A DNA stretch of 64,000 nt, taken from the NCBI GenBank assembly GCA_964034945.1, contig OZ035960.1, positions 63,714,970-63,778,969 on the forward strand, written 5' to 3'. Every line of letters starts with the position of its first letter. The first letter of the stretch is position 1. Source of the stretch: Chrysopilus asiliformis (lineage: Eukaryota; Arthropoda; Insecta; Diptera; Rhagionidae). The notes beneath the pieces are model-generated. The model did not search any database and was not told where the DNA came from. It worked only from the letters and a program-made list of their open reading frames with translations. Below are positions 42,411-53,360 of this stretch, piece by piece. The translations under genes and the position numbers were made by a program.

Positions 42411-42953
42411 TAAAACCGACTTTTAAAATAAACTGAAAAGAAAAAAAAGCACTAAAAAAATAATTTAAAACTATGTCCATTAATAGGGTATTTAAAATTC
42501 TGCTTTTTTGGAGTGGCGTTAAATTTGCAACTAAAATAAATTACATACTTTCTAACCCTTAAGGCTAATCGTGCTGTTGCTGCCACTAAGAACAAAGATC
42601 GACTTCAAAAATTGTTGCCAAACAGATTAACTATAGACACGGCTCTTAGAAGCACCGAAACTAAGTTCTTTTATGCCCCAAATTGGATTCCCTATTTTTA
42701 AGCAATCGCTATAAAAAAGCCCACTGTCTCATATGTTACTATTTTTTGTAGAAATCTATCCTATTGACATGTACAAACTGATTTTGTGCGAAACTTGACA
42801 ATAGAAATTTTACAACGATTTTATTTAGTGTAAATTTAACGCCACTCCCAAAAAGCCGAATTTTAAATACGCTATTAATGGACATAGTTTTAAATTATTT
42901 TTTTCTTTTTAGTGCCTTTTTTTCAGTTTTTTTTAAAAGTCGGTTTTTTTTTG
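42411..42953. mobile_element. Foldback element with about 120-bp inverted arms
   Basis: Arms 42411-42533 and 42830-42953 are imperfect inverted copies (AAAACCGACTTTTAAAATAA..., CTATGTCCATTAATAGGGTA). The about 300-bp centre has no stable gene. Second copy 44362-44905 in block S2. Confidence 0.85.
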
Positions 42954-43047
42954 CTAAGAACAACGAAATCAATTTACGAATGAACAAATTGAAGTCTCCA
43001 ATGACGTCACTGAAGCAGTAAATCTAACAGGTCGATTATCTTAGACG

Positions 43048-43134
43048 CGTCACTTTTCGTGACTCGAAATTGCCTGTTGTTGTTAGTACAAAACAACAAA
43101 TACAATAGGCAAAATTCGAGTCACGAAAAGTGAC
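43048..43134. mobile_element. 87-bp hairpin insertion
   Basis: CGTCACTTTTCGTGACTCGA and its near complement TCGAGTCACGAAAAGTGAC enclose GCCTGTTGTTGTTAGTAC. The unfilled form is at 46133-46175 on the minus strand (cttagacgtgtcaccaatgatt). Second copy 45001-45087. Confidence 0.8.
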
Positions 43135-43271
43135 ACCAATGATTACCTAATATATGGGAAGTATACGATATAATATACTATAGATGGATGGGAAGTAAAC
43201 GGAAGTTTCCGTTTACCTACGGCAGAGAAAAGCGATGCGCGATAAAAAAAGTCACCGAGCAACACCATCTT

Positions 43272-43930
43272 TCCCACTCAAAATTACGTTTAAAGTCGAT
43301 CAATGTCCTAAGACATACCAATTAAAATACACTTCTATCTTAATAATGTATGACAAATAAACAAAATCAATAAATCCATTAGAATTTACGCACTAACGAT
43401 ATTTTTTGATTTCGAGTTAAAAAACGTAATACATGAGGTCGATCGCCAGGACACTTTCTGAGGTTGGTAGTGGTGGAGTGCGCTTCGAAATTGCCGAAGA
43501 ACTGATTTCAAAAATATTTCTGAATTAAGAGATATAGCCATATATTGAACAATATTTTGGGTTGTGTTCAATATATTGAACAATATTTTGGGTTGTGTTC
43601 AATATATTGAAGGACTATGTTGAAGCAAAAATATTGAAGCGATCCATACGATTTTGAATACCCTTCAATATATTGAAGCAAAAATATTGAACGTGTAACC
43701 TTGCTTTTTAATGTATGTTCACGCCTAACTTTTTACTGGGTTGACCGATTTTGGTCATCCCAAAGAGAAAGTTGTAGAGAAAGTTCCTGGTTGGGCCCCG
43801 GTTCTTTCATGGGCAAAAATGGAACATTAGGGGGGGTACCCCCCATACAAACGAAAACGTTTTTTGCGAATTTCTCAAAAACGGTGCATCTTATCAAAAA
43901 AGTGTAAGAACAAAAGTTATTTAAAATATG
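43272..43930 (+). repeat. Duplicated block X, copy 2
   Basis: Collinear with 37078-37848, lacking about 110 bp around the TIR terminus. It joins directly into a family H element that continues in S2, so here the family H element is more complete (about 43737-44103). Confidence 0.85.
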
Positions 43931-45228
43931 ATTCTACATAAAACTCCCATACATCAAAATCCGATTGGAATAGATTTTTAAAAATCTTATTGGAAAGTTT
44001 GACTTCAAAGTGGAATTTTGGTACAACTGCTCGAATTAAGATACCAACATCACCATACAGGTTTGCAAGAATTGCCAGATTGACAATTATAGCTTTTGTT
44101 ATGTTTTTACGTTGTGTTCAGTACAACACAAGGAGGGTTATTTTATATATTTCCCCCGTGTTAACCTACCCCTTCAAACCCCTCCCTACTAGCTTGAGAT
44201 ATCGAGTAAAATTCTTTGTATTGTGTTCAGTACAATATCTGGAAGATTCTTTTATATATTTCTCCTCTGCGGACTTATCCCCTCAAACCCTTTGTAATTT
44301 TACCTATATTAAAAATTGAAACTAAAAACGTTCGAAATAAAAAAAAAAAATCTAAAAAAAATAAAACCGACTTTTAAAATAAACTGAAAAGAAAAAAAAG
44401 CACTAAAAAAAATAATTTAAAACTATGTCCATTAATAGGGTATTTAAAATTCGGCTTTTTTGGAGTGGCGTTAAATTTGCAACTAAAATAAATTACATAC
44501 TTTCTAACCCTTAAGGCTAATCGTGCTGTTGCTGCCACTAAGAACAAAGATCGACTTCAAAAATTGTTGCCAAACAGATTAACTATAGACACGGCTCTTA
44601 GAAGCACCGAAACTAAGTTCTTTTATGCCCCAAATTGGATTCCCTATTTTTAAGCAATCGCTATAAAAAAGCCCACTGTCTCATATGTTACTATTTTTTG
44701 TAGAAATCTATCCTATTGACATGTACAAACTGATTTTGTGCGAAACTTGACAATAGAAATTTTACAACGATTTTATTTAGTGTAAATTTAACGCCACTCC
44801 CAAAAAGCCGAATTTTAAATACGCTATTAAGGGACATAGTTTTAAATTATTTTTTTCTTTTTAGTGCCTTTTTTTCAGTTTTTTTTTTAAAGTCGGTTTT
44901 TTTTTGCTAAGAACAACGAAATCAATTTACGAATGAACAAATTGAAGTCTCCAATGACGTCACTGAAGCAGTAAATCTAACAGGTCGATTATCTTAGACG
45001 CGTCACTTTTCGTGACTCGAAATTGCCTGTTGTTGTTAGTACAAAACAACAAATACAATAGGCAAAATTCGAGTCACGAAAAGTGACACCAATGATTACC
45101 TAATATATGGGAAGTATACGATATAATATACTATAGATGGATGGGAAGTAAACGGAAGTTTCCGTTTACCTACGGCAGAGAAAAGCGATGCGCGATAAAA
45201 AAAGTCACCGAGCAACACCATCTTTCCC
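43930..45228 (+). repeat. Duplicated block S, copy 2
   Basis: Collinear with 41979-43270. Contains the foldback (44362-44905) and hairpin (45001-45087). At 45228 it diverges after CACCATCTTTCCC. Confidence 0.9.
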
Positions 45229-46233
45229 TTTTTTTTCCTTCATGTCATATGGAGTTAAAGAAAAAACAAGAAACTTGTCGTTTAGTCAGGGCTAAACCAA
45301 GCGAAACAAAATAAAAAAAATTTCCACTGTCCACTGACACAACTTGTGTAGAAAATCTTGTTTAGAACCGTAAAAGCTATTTTTAATGAAATGAAGCTTT
45401 TTAGAAAATGTAATTTGTTTTTAATTTGTTGGAAAACAAGATTTTCATATCCTTGCAGCGGTCAAAAATTTGTATTCTATTTACACAACCCTTGCTGAAT
45501 TGCACTAACACAATCATGCTTCCGACAGCGGCCTGACAGTTCGCGAAAATTTTCAAGCTGGAAGGTCGCCATCAATTCACAAAAAATCATCTTTAATGCT
45601 TTCCAGTCATATGAAAATGTCCCCAAAAGAATTCCTGAAATGTCTCGTTCCAGAGTGCTCTTCTGACACTTATGCAAGTCCCGAAAGAAATTTTTTTTAG
45701 AGTTCCTACACCGGTAGAAAGGTAAAATTTTGCACTCTTTTACAGAAAAATCACCAAAAAAGCACAATAAATATATTTATGTGTCTTTTGCAACAATATC
45801 TAAGTACCTACTTTAGAAACTTTTTTATTATTTGAATCGCGAAATACACTAAAAACCAGCGAAATAAACACGAAAATTAAATTTTTAACCAAAATCGGTG
45901 GTTTGTTTTGATTTTTAACTAACTGACAGCTGAGACTTAGATTTGTGTATTGCCATTGTGCGATTTTTTTATCGTTTTTTCGATGCGCATTACAACTAAT
46001 TACGCATTACAACTGAGATGAGGCCGCACACATAAATAACTCAGTATTCACACAGAAATTGAAACCGCCGGCATGTCGCTAGTTGTCCCTCTCTCAAACC
46101 AAATATTTTAGGAGAACTTTCTTATCTATATTCGGTAATCATTGGTGACACGTCTAAGATAATCGACCTGTAAATTTCAATATGGCTGACATGCGCAATG
46201 CGCAATCTGTTCTCTATCATTCTTGATTGAATC
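45229..46233. other. Intronic stretch, no gene recognised
   Basis: A minus-strand frame at 45477-45767 (96 codons, several Cys) was examined but has no recognisable domain. 46133-46175 is the empty-site partner of the 87-bp hairpin. Otherwise nothing is seen. Confidence 0.45.
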
Positions 46234-46892
46234 CAGTGTTGCCATTTTCAGCGACTTGTCTCATTTCTAGCGACTTTCATGCCTTAAAAAGCACGTGTTG
46301 AGATTTGAGATTTTAGTGGTCTTTTGGGGACTTTTCGGAGATTTTCAGCGATTTTCAAAAGTTTTTTAAGAAAAAAAAACTTGAAAATTTCACTAATAAA
46401 TATCATATTTTTCACAATTTTTTACATTTGTGCTTATTGGATCAACAACCTACCAAATGTATATAAATAAGTACCACAGAATCCCCCTATAAGAAAATAC
46501 ATGAATTAGTAAACGTCAAATTTATTTTAAATTTTGTTTGCTTTGCTGCAGTGTGTTTTTTAAGAAGACAAAGTTGTTTTATTTTATTATATTTTATTAT
46601 TGTTAAAAACAAAGAATAAAAGCGATTTGAAAACAAGATATATGTTTAAATATGCATTAAAAAAAGTCTCAAAACTAGCGATTTTTGTCTATGGGGTCCA
46701 TTATGGAATACGATCGTAATCGCAACGATCGAGATTCACCTGTTGTTGGTATAAAACACTAACAACAACACACAATTTCTGATCGTTACGATTACGATCG
46801 TATTCCATAATGGACCCCTATAATTTCGGAGACTTTTGAGATTTTTTTTCCTCATTTCAGCGATTTTGGGCTTGAGGTCCCCGGCAACACCG
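46234..46892. mobile_element. hAT element, 659 bp, CAGCGACTT-rich
   Basis: Ends CAGTGTTGCCA / CCGGCAACACCG and an exact 8-bp duplication ATTGAATC (46226-46233, 46893-46900). Sub-terminal AGCGACTTT/AGCGATTTT motifs. The 9.7-kb duplicated unit starts inside this element at 46413. No transposase. Confidence 0.9.
46693..46818. mobile_element. 126-bp hairpin MITE nested in the hAT
   Basis: GGGGTCCATTATGGAATACG and its complement with CGATCGTAATCG arms surround CCTGTTGTTGGTATAAAAC. The centre resembles the centre of the 87-bp hairpin at 43048-43134 although the arms differ. Confidence 0.8.
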
Positions 46893-47280
46893 ATTGAATC
46901 TCATGTTATTTCGTTATTTTCGCTCTTAAAAGTTTTGGTTTTAAATGTTTCGCTCTTAACGGCAAGAGCGTTTGCTGTGGTGTTCGACTCTCGTTCTTGG
47001 GAACGAAAATGATTTATATTTAAGTTTTCGCTTCTTGTTCACAGCGATTTGTGGGTCTCATAAAAATGAATGAAAGCCTCGAGCGATGGCTTTTGGGTAT
47101 GATGCTCACACATATAAAAGTATGTATCTCATTAGTAAGAGAGCGATATTAGATATAATGATGAAGGTATTACATAAATTTACTACTATTTCATCGATTC
47201 TACCACTATTTTTCGGCCGATTTACTACGATTTCGAAAATCAAAAGTCACAGTCCTGAACAGAACTTTAATCTGTACAGA
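46893..47280 (+). repeat. Dispersed repeat family B, copy 5, internal fragment
   Basis: Matches the middle of copies 1 and 2 (gctcttaacggcaagagcgt ... gcctcgagcgatggct) to about 47157. It then continues with an inverted piece related to 7390-7510. Confidence 0.7.
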
Positions 47281-47677
47281 AAAATCGATTTTATCATCAA
47301 CCTGAGGACATATTTAGGCAATTATAATAAAAATTAAAAATGTGTAGTACTACATTTTTTTTTCTTGAAATTGTTATCCCAGAATTTGAGGCATTCTAAA
47401 AATACTATTTTTTCGCGAAATTTTGTATATATGTATATGACCCTGCAAAAAATGTACCGGCTTGAACCGGTCAGGCGTCAGTTGGACATGATAGCCAAGG
47501 TCAATACCTTTCAAAATATCCATATTTCATCTGCTACTACGTGCCACTCTTGTCACCGTACACAAAAGTCTGATTTCTTACATATTCTTTTTCTTTTAAT
47601 TTCTTACTTTGTCACAACAAAGGACAATGATTTTTCGTCTAATATATTAGGAAATTGTTTTAATTACTTTTAATATA

Positions 47678-49236
47678 CAGCCTTGGCCAAAAGTATTGAG
47701 CACCCATGATATATGGCAAAATAACCGTTATATTTAGATGGAGTCAAATAAAAATAGTTTTAGTAGATGTTAATCGTTTATTGTATGATAGAAATTTAAT
47801 ATTTTGTGGGGCCACCCTTCGCCTTTATAACGGCAGCGATTTTCTTAGGCATGGATGTGACGAGTTTCTTACATTCATCGCTGCTTATCGCGCTCCACTC
47901 TTCTTGTAGGTGCCTTTTTAAATCTTCTTTTGACGAAATTTGATGTGCCCTCACCTTACGCTTTCGTATAGCCCATAAAAGTTCTATGGGGTTTAAATCC
48001 GGAGACTGCGAAGGCCACTCTAAAACATCGACGCAGTTTTCTTCAAACCAATTCTTTGTTTCGGTGGATTTATGGCATGGTGCGTTGTCTTGCTGACACT
48101 TTATGCCAGCCATGTTTGTATCTCCAAAAATGCATGAAAACGACGCCATAAGTGTAGTTTTGAGCACATTTATGTATTTTTTGGAGTTCATTTTGCCTTC
48201 ACATACGAACATTTCACCAACTCCAGATCCAGCCATGCAGCCCCAAACCATTATACTGCCACCCCCGTATTTTACGGTTGGTACAACACATTCGACATTA
48301 TACTCTTCGCCTATTCGGCGGCGGACATACGATGCACCGGGTGTCCTGAAAACCTAAAAAATAATGAAAAAATATGATTTGTAAACCGTTGGATTTTACT
48401 ACACTTCACATATTTATCGGGTCGAAAATAATGTTTTTCTACAGAAAAAGGAAATATTTTACTCGTCTGAAAGTTTGATTCGTCCGACCATAGAATATTT
48501 GACCAATCTTGCTCGGTTAAACTTTTGTGTTTTAGAGCCCATTGGAAGCGAGCCTTTTTGTTTTTTTTTTTCGGAAAGCCACGGCTTCTTCCTGGCTTTG
48601 CAGCCTTTTAGACCAGCTTTCTGCAGTCTTCTTCGTGTCGTCCTGGCAGATATTGGCTTTCTAATTGTTACTGAAAAATCAGCAGCGAGCTCGAAAGACG
48701 TTTTTCTCCTATTTTTCAGTGAATCCCTTACTAATATTCTGTCTTCACGATCTATAGTAAGTCGTTTTCGTCCAGATCTGTGTCTATTTTTATGCGATCC
48801 AGTATTCTCGAACCGTTCGATAACATATTGCACAGCTCGACGCGAACATTTAACGGTTTTAGAAATTTCCAGTTGAAACTTGCCTTGCTGCTTCAAAAGT
48901 TGAATTTCTACCCGCTGTTGCAATGTCAGTTCTCTTTTTTTCGCCATATTTACATTAAAATATTTAATTTATTGAAAAAAATCACTTCAAGGCACTACAC
49001 AACTGTATGTCTTCACAGCGAGCTGAGAAAGCGAACTAATCGGATATCAAAAAACACCACAAAAGCAAATTTTTAAGGTTCTAGATGTTTTGTTACTAAC
49101 CAGCTACTTGACTATTGTTTAAATTTTATTTTTTAGATGCCGACAAAACTTTAATAAACAATACGATGGATTTGGAGCATCAGATTTTGTATATTAGTAA
49201 AATTTACAGGGTGCTCAATACTTTTGGCCAAGGCTG
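47678..49236 (-). mobile_element. Tc1-family transposon, 1559 bp
   Basis: Ends CAGCCTTGGCCAAAAGTATT / AATACTTTTGGCCAAGGCTG between TA dinucleotides (47676-47677, 49237-49238). The empty site is at about 610-640. It carries a transposase on the minus strand. Length and ends are those of a full-length Tc1 element. Confidence 0.93.
47796..48947 (-). pseudogene. Tc1 transposase, copy 1 (frameshifted)
   Basis: N-terminal paired-like helix-turn-helix from Met at 48947 (MAKKRELTLQQRVEIQLLKQ ... RRAVQYVIERF), then a second HTH (SARTTRRRLQKAGLKG). In the T-run at 48561-48571 this copy is 2 bp shorter than the copy at 58.3 kb, which shifts the frame after SEKKK. The catalytic part follows: WSDESNF, an interruption of about 100 bp with splice-like or degenerate character (about 48350-48470), then YVRRRIGEEYNVECVV-type sequence, IMVWGCMAGSG, QQDNAPCHKS and SPDLNPIELLW (34 residues between second Asp and Glu: DD34E), ending GGPTKY at 47796. 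Confidence 0.88.
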
Positions 49237-50611
49237 TATATTAAACCGGAATATTTTCCATACCAGCATACAGTGAAACCATTAAATGTCACCCTTCTTG
49301 ACAGTAAAACCGTTTAAAACTGATAATCTTATATGAATAATTAGGGCAATAAAAATCAATATCTTAGATATACATATATGTATACATAGTAGGTATATAT
49401 GTTACAACAGAATATTAAGACATTTACCATTAAATGTAAATATCTTAAACTTGTGTTGCCAAGTGCACAGCTGATTTGTATAATAGACATTACAATTGAA
49501 GAAATACAGGGTGCGCCATCTATTCCTCCGGTATGTAAACATTCAATAACTTCGCCATTTGTCAACCGATTTGCTTTCCTAGACACGTTTTGGAAACGTC
49601 AAACCAGTACACTTTTAACCATGAACCGCTTCACACCGAAAGAACGCGCCGAAATAGTGACGATGTACATTGAAAATAGTCGTTCAATTGTGCTAACTCA
49701 ACGTGCATATCGTGCAAAATATCGTGGCAAAAAAGCGCCTACCGACAAAACAATTCGGGCGCTGGGTAAAAATTTCTTTGAGCACGGAACAGTAGGCAAT
49801 CTAACCTATAATCATCCACGCCCAAGACGTTCCAATGAAATTATTGAAGCCGTGAGAGAGAGTGTTGCCGAGGACCCAAATGTCTCGTATCGCCACCGAA
49901 CTCAGCGGTTGAAAATGAGTGGAACCACGTTGCGGCGCATTTTAAAGGACGATCTCCATTTGTTTCCTTACAAAATACAACTAACTCAAAGAATATTGGC
50001 AACAGACAAGTCGCGTCGTATAGAATACGGCAAATTAGTCGGCCGAATGTTGGAAACCATGCCGGACTTTTGGATGCAAGTTTTAATGACCGACGAGGCA
50101 CATTTCACTCTCTCTGGCGGTGTTAATAAACAAAATTGCCGCATTTGGGCGACAGAAAATCCTCACGAGATTCATGAAATACCATTGCATGATCGAAAAG
50201 TGACTGTTTGGGCCGGCGCACAGTGGTTCGAGATCGTTTTCTATTGGTCAAAATTCAATATCTTTTGATCCATTGAATGTTTTGAAATGCGTTTTTTTTT
50301 TATTAAATAGAAGAGTTTTCAAGCTTTATTTATCATAAAGTTTCATCAAAATCGGATAACTAGTTTCTGCGATATTGTCAAATAAAACTCAACTTTTTAT
50401 GTTCTGTTCATTCTTTAGTAGGAAAGTAGTTGTTTTGATTTGAATAATTTTGAAATATCATAAAATATGATTTTTTGTTACTATTATTAAATTTTTGTAG
50501 TTAAACATAGTATATTTATTGTTAAAGTAGATTTGATTATTAACATCAAATTAAATAACAATTTAACTAAAATTGGTTTATCATACAGATTTCATTAACA
50601 TCGATCGTTAA

Positions 50612-50967
50612 TTAAATTTTGTCTAGGGGTAATTCTTGTATTTTATCTATAATTTGAGAGGGGTTTGTATCATGTAATAACTTTTTAGTTTCTTCATCTA
50701 ATTCCAAATGTGGCGATTTCCATTGGTGTCTAATGCTCGAAACGAATGGGTCTGATGTTACGAGCAATATGTTAAATAAGTCTTCATTTGCGCTATTCCT
50801 TGACATTTTCCTGGTGTTATGTTCTCTGAAATACCTGTAGTTTTTACTCATTTTTTCTTGAGCTTCTTCTGATAGATCTGGTAGTAGATTATTTCTGATG
50901 ATGTCTTCGCCATGATATAATATTTTGTGGACTGTTTGTGGCATATTTCTCCATGGGTAATTCTTGT
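50612..50967 (-). pseudogene. SEEAQ-domain protein fragment inside the Transib element
   Basis: Minus-strand frame MPQTVHKILYHGEDIIRN ... LLPDLSEEAQEKMSKNYRYF ... NEDLFNILLVTSDPFVSS, with an acidic tail (LELDEETKKLL), stop at 50612. It is homologous to the remnant at 53047-53360 (MHQVLFYSK, LSEEAQESKNKDYRHF, NEDLMNILLLSSDRFLSS). I recall this motif from many uncharacterised arthropod proteins tied to repeats, but cannot name the superfamily. Upstream the frame runs into the (AT)n tract, so the 5' part is missing or in another exon. Confidence 0.55.
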
Positions 50968-51529
50968 TATATATATATATATATATGTTTGGGGATAACC
51001 CTCGATTTATTTGCAGAAATATGTGAACTTTATAGTACATAAGTTATCCTTGTTACGGGTAATTAAAGATCAAATTTCCAGCACAATAATTATCAAATCA
51101 ACATATTATCTGCACCTGTGTAGCACACCTAGATGTCATAAAACTGTCCGAATCTCGAGAATTAAAGTTTTTAATATTTCGGGAAATCCCAAACCTTGAG
51201 AATTAAAATTTTCATCATTTCGGGAAATCCCGAATCTCGAGATTGTGATTTTCTCGGGAAATCCGCAACTCTATATGTCTATCATAACACTTTCAATGCA
51301 GGTCATAAAATTATAAAAATACAAAGATTGACGTCTAAGAGCAGGTTTTAACCAGCCAGCATTTTATAACACTTCGAAATTGTATTAAATAAAATATATC
51401 ACTACTTTGCTTTCCTGTTTTTTACATAAAACTAGCATATCCTACGTTGACAGCTTAACGTTTTTTGTATAAATTTTAGAATGCCAAAAAACCATAAATA
51501 ACTTAAAAACTTTTCGGAAAAAACGTTAT

Positions 51530-51925
51530 TTGAAAAATCTAACACCGGATTCGCGATCAGTGACCCCGGAAACCCCCTTATGCAGATTTTTTCCGGGAAA
51601 AACGGAAAAAGGATATTTGCTTTATCCTTACAGGACTTTCCGTTTCGAATTTTGAAAATCTAATACCGGATTAGTGGTCACCGACCCTGAAAACCGTCCA
51701 TAGCCAGTTTTTGTGAGGAAAAATAGGAAAAAGGATATTTATTATCCTTACAGGACCTACCGTTTCGAATTTTAAAAATCTAACATAGCCAAAAACCTGC
51801 TCCTGGCAATGCAGATCATTTTGCAAAAAACCGCGTAAAAATCGGTCCAGTAGTTTTTGAGTTTTGTAATCTCAAATCAACAGACCAACCAACCAAAAAA
51901 CTTCCATTTTTATATATATAGCTTA
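51530..51925 (+). repeat. Diverged family E relative inside the Transib element
   Basis: Two imperfect units with AATCTAACACCGGATTCGCG, CAGTGACCCCGGAAACCCCC and TATCCTTACAGGACTTTCCG. Then a GTAGTTTTTGAGTTTTGTAA phrase, a CAACAGACCAACCAACC tail and TTTTATATATATAGC. Confidence 0.65.
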
Positions 51926-53046
51926 ATTAAAACGCCGCTAGCGCCTCAATACGGGTACTTACGGCAACAAAACCATATATGGAATTAAAGGTAATTGTTG
52001 TGGCTATAACTTGGAAGTAATTTCGACTTGACGCCTGTTGACGGGCACAAGTTATGATCTTTCAAAATTCAAATTTATATGAAAAAAGTGTTCCTAATAA
52101 ATATTTAATTATAATTAACTCAAAAATAGTTCAGGTTCCAAATTAACTCAGAATTATAGGGAAAGATCCACTCATTCAAATAAAAAAAAACGAATGTAAA
52201 ATCTTCGAAAATGTGAAAGTTGTGTTCACTTAAAGTTGGAAAAAAATCAAGAAATTTACTTTTTGGCAAAATTTAAAAAAAGTTTCTATTTCAATGCTTC
52301 CGCAAAGACACATTTTTAAAGATATTGACCTAATATTTTTTATTCCCGACTTTTGAACTATTTACTATCAAATTTGATCAAAAAAAATCAAATTGGTTAC
52401 CACAAAAAAATTGAATTTTGGCCAATGGATTTTAATCCTGAACCACTGTGCGGCGTGTGCGCAAAAACCATCATTGGGCCATTTTTCTTCAATGAAGGTG
52501 AAACAGTTAATGGTAATCGATATCGGTGGATGTTGGCACATTTTGTGTGTCCGAAAATGCGTGAAAAAGGTCTGACTGACTTCTGGTTTCAGCAAGACGG
52601 GGCGCCATGCCACACAGCGGACCAAACAATACGGTTTTTGCAACAAAAATTCCCCAGACGTGTGATATCGAAAAGAGGCGATATTGACTGGCCACCAAGA
52701 TCCCCTGATTTAACCCCCCCAGACTTCTTTTTGTGGGGTTATTTGAAGAGTAAAGTTTACGCCAGCAACCCGAAGACCATTGACGAGCTCAAGACCAATA
52801 TTCGTGCCGAAATAGCTGCCATACCGACGGAGATGCTCGAAGAAGTGATGGAAAATGCCCGAAAAAGAGCACAGTTTGCGGTGGCCAATAAAGGTGGTCA
52901 TTTGATCGATGTTGTTTTCAAAAAGTAGTCCACATAAATTGTAAAGGATTGAACTAAATAAAAAAACACAATTTTTTGCAATCTATTGTTTCTTTCAAAA
53001 GTTATTCAACATTCTCATACCGGAGGAATAGATGGCGCACCCTGTA

Positions 53047-53360
53047 TATCTTCAACAATGCATCAAGTGCTTTTCTATAGCAAGCTGATGATTGAAAAAA
53101 GCATTTTACCACTTGAAAAAAGCATTTTACCACTTGGGGAGCTTTCAGAAGAAGCTCAGGAATCGAAAAATAAAGATTACAGACATTTTAGACTAACCAA
53201 CAATAGAAAAAACGATAGAATCAACCAAAATGAAGATTTGATGAATATATTACTTCTATCGTCAGATCGATTTTTATCTTCTCAGCGTTCTAAATGAACA
53301 AATGCATAAGATGAATTGGATGACGAGGAAGATCAAGAAATCCTACAATTGTGAAAATTC
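53047..53360 (+). pseudogene. SEEAQ-domain remnant into which the mariner inserted
   Basis: Reading across the mariner (from about 49391-49506 directly to 53047) gives ...IDITIEEI then SSTMHQVLFYSKLMIEKSIL ... GELSEEAQESKNKDYRHFR ... LLSSDRFLSSQRS, stop at 53295-53297. Beyond it ELDDEEDQEILQL parallels the acidic tail of the Transib-borne copy. ATTTTACCACTTGAAAAAAGC is partly repeated, duplicating a few residues. The mariner lies between two TA dinucleotides in this frame. Confidence 0.5.

Larger units (their letters stand above)
41979..43270 (+). repeat. Duplicated block S, copy 1 (copy 2 at 43930-45228)
   Basis: Starts with the 3' half of a family H element (to 42152), then unique sequence, a foldback element (42411-42953) and an 87-bp hairpin (43048-43134). 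Copy 2 differs by a few substitutions and homopolymer indels. The two copies are direct and separated by block X. Confidence 0.9.
50219..52450. mobile_element. Transib-type element, 2232 bp, target CGGCG
   Basis: Inverted ends of about 50 bp beginning CACAGTGGTTC at both termini. An exact 5-bp GC-rich duplication CGGCG lies at 50214-50218 and 52451-52455. Five-bp GC-rich duplications and CAC-starting ends are the Transib pattern. It encodes no RAG1-like transposase. Its body carries an inverted SEEAQ-domain exon, an (AT)n run near 50975 and a diverged family E segment (51530-51925), so it is a non-autonomous carrier. Confidence 0.85.
49621..52928 (+). pseudogene. DD41D mariner transposase, interrupted at codon 200
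   Basis: Coding parts are 49621-50218 and 52456-52928, 598 plus 473 nt, giving 356 codons plus stop in one frame once the insert is removed. The N-terminal HTH region begins MNRFTPKERAEIVTMYIENS, followed by a second HTH (SGTTLRRILKDDLH). Catalytic residues by my count are D158 (LMTDEAHF), D247 (FQQDGAPCHT) and D289 (SPDLTPPDFFLWG). There are 41 residues between the last two, as in the rosa/DD41D lineage first described in tephritid flies. The join VTVWAG/VCAKTIIGPFFF is what intact relatives show. Apart from the insertion I see no stop or frameshift, so the element was probably intact when hit. Confidence 0.9.
49507..53044 (+). mobile_element. DD41D (rosa-like) mariner-superfamily transposon, split by a Transib-type element
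   Basis: Ends CAGGGTGCGCCATCTATTCC / GGAATAGATGGCGCACCCTG flanked by TA (49505-49506, 53045-53046). Without the Transib insertion the element is about 1.3 kb, the size of an intact mariner. Inserted in a SEEAQ-domain remnant. Confidence 0.92.

Noticed and set aside
42039..44319. 109-codon frame present twice
   Set aside because: Starts inside family H DNA and is duplicated only because block S is duplicated.
45477..45767. Minus-strand 96-codon frame with several Cys residues
   Set aside because: No domain recognised, no splice or start context, AT-rich surroundings; retained only as a note.
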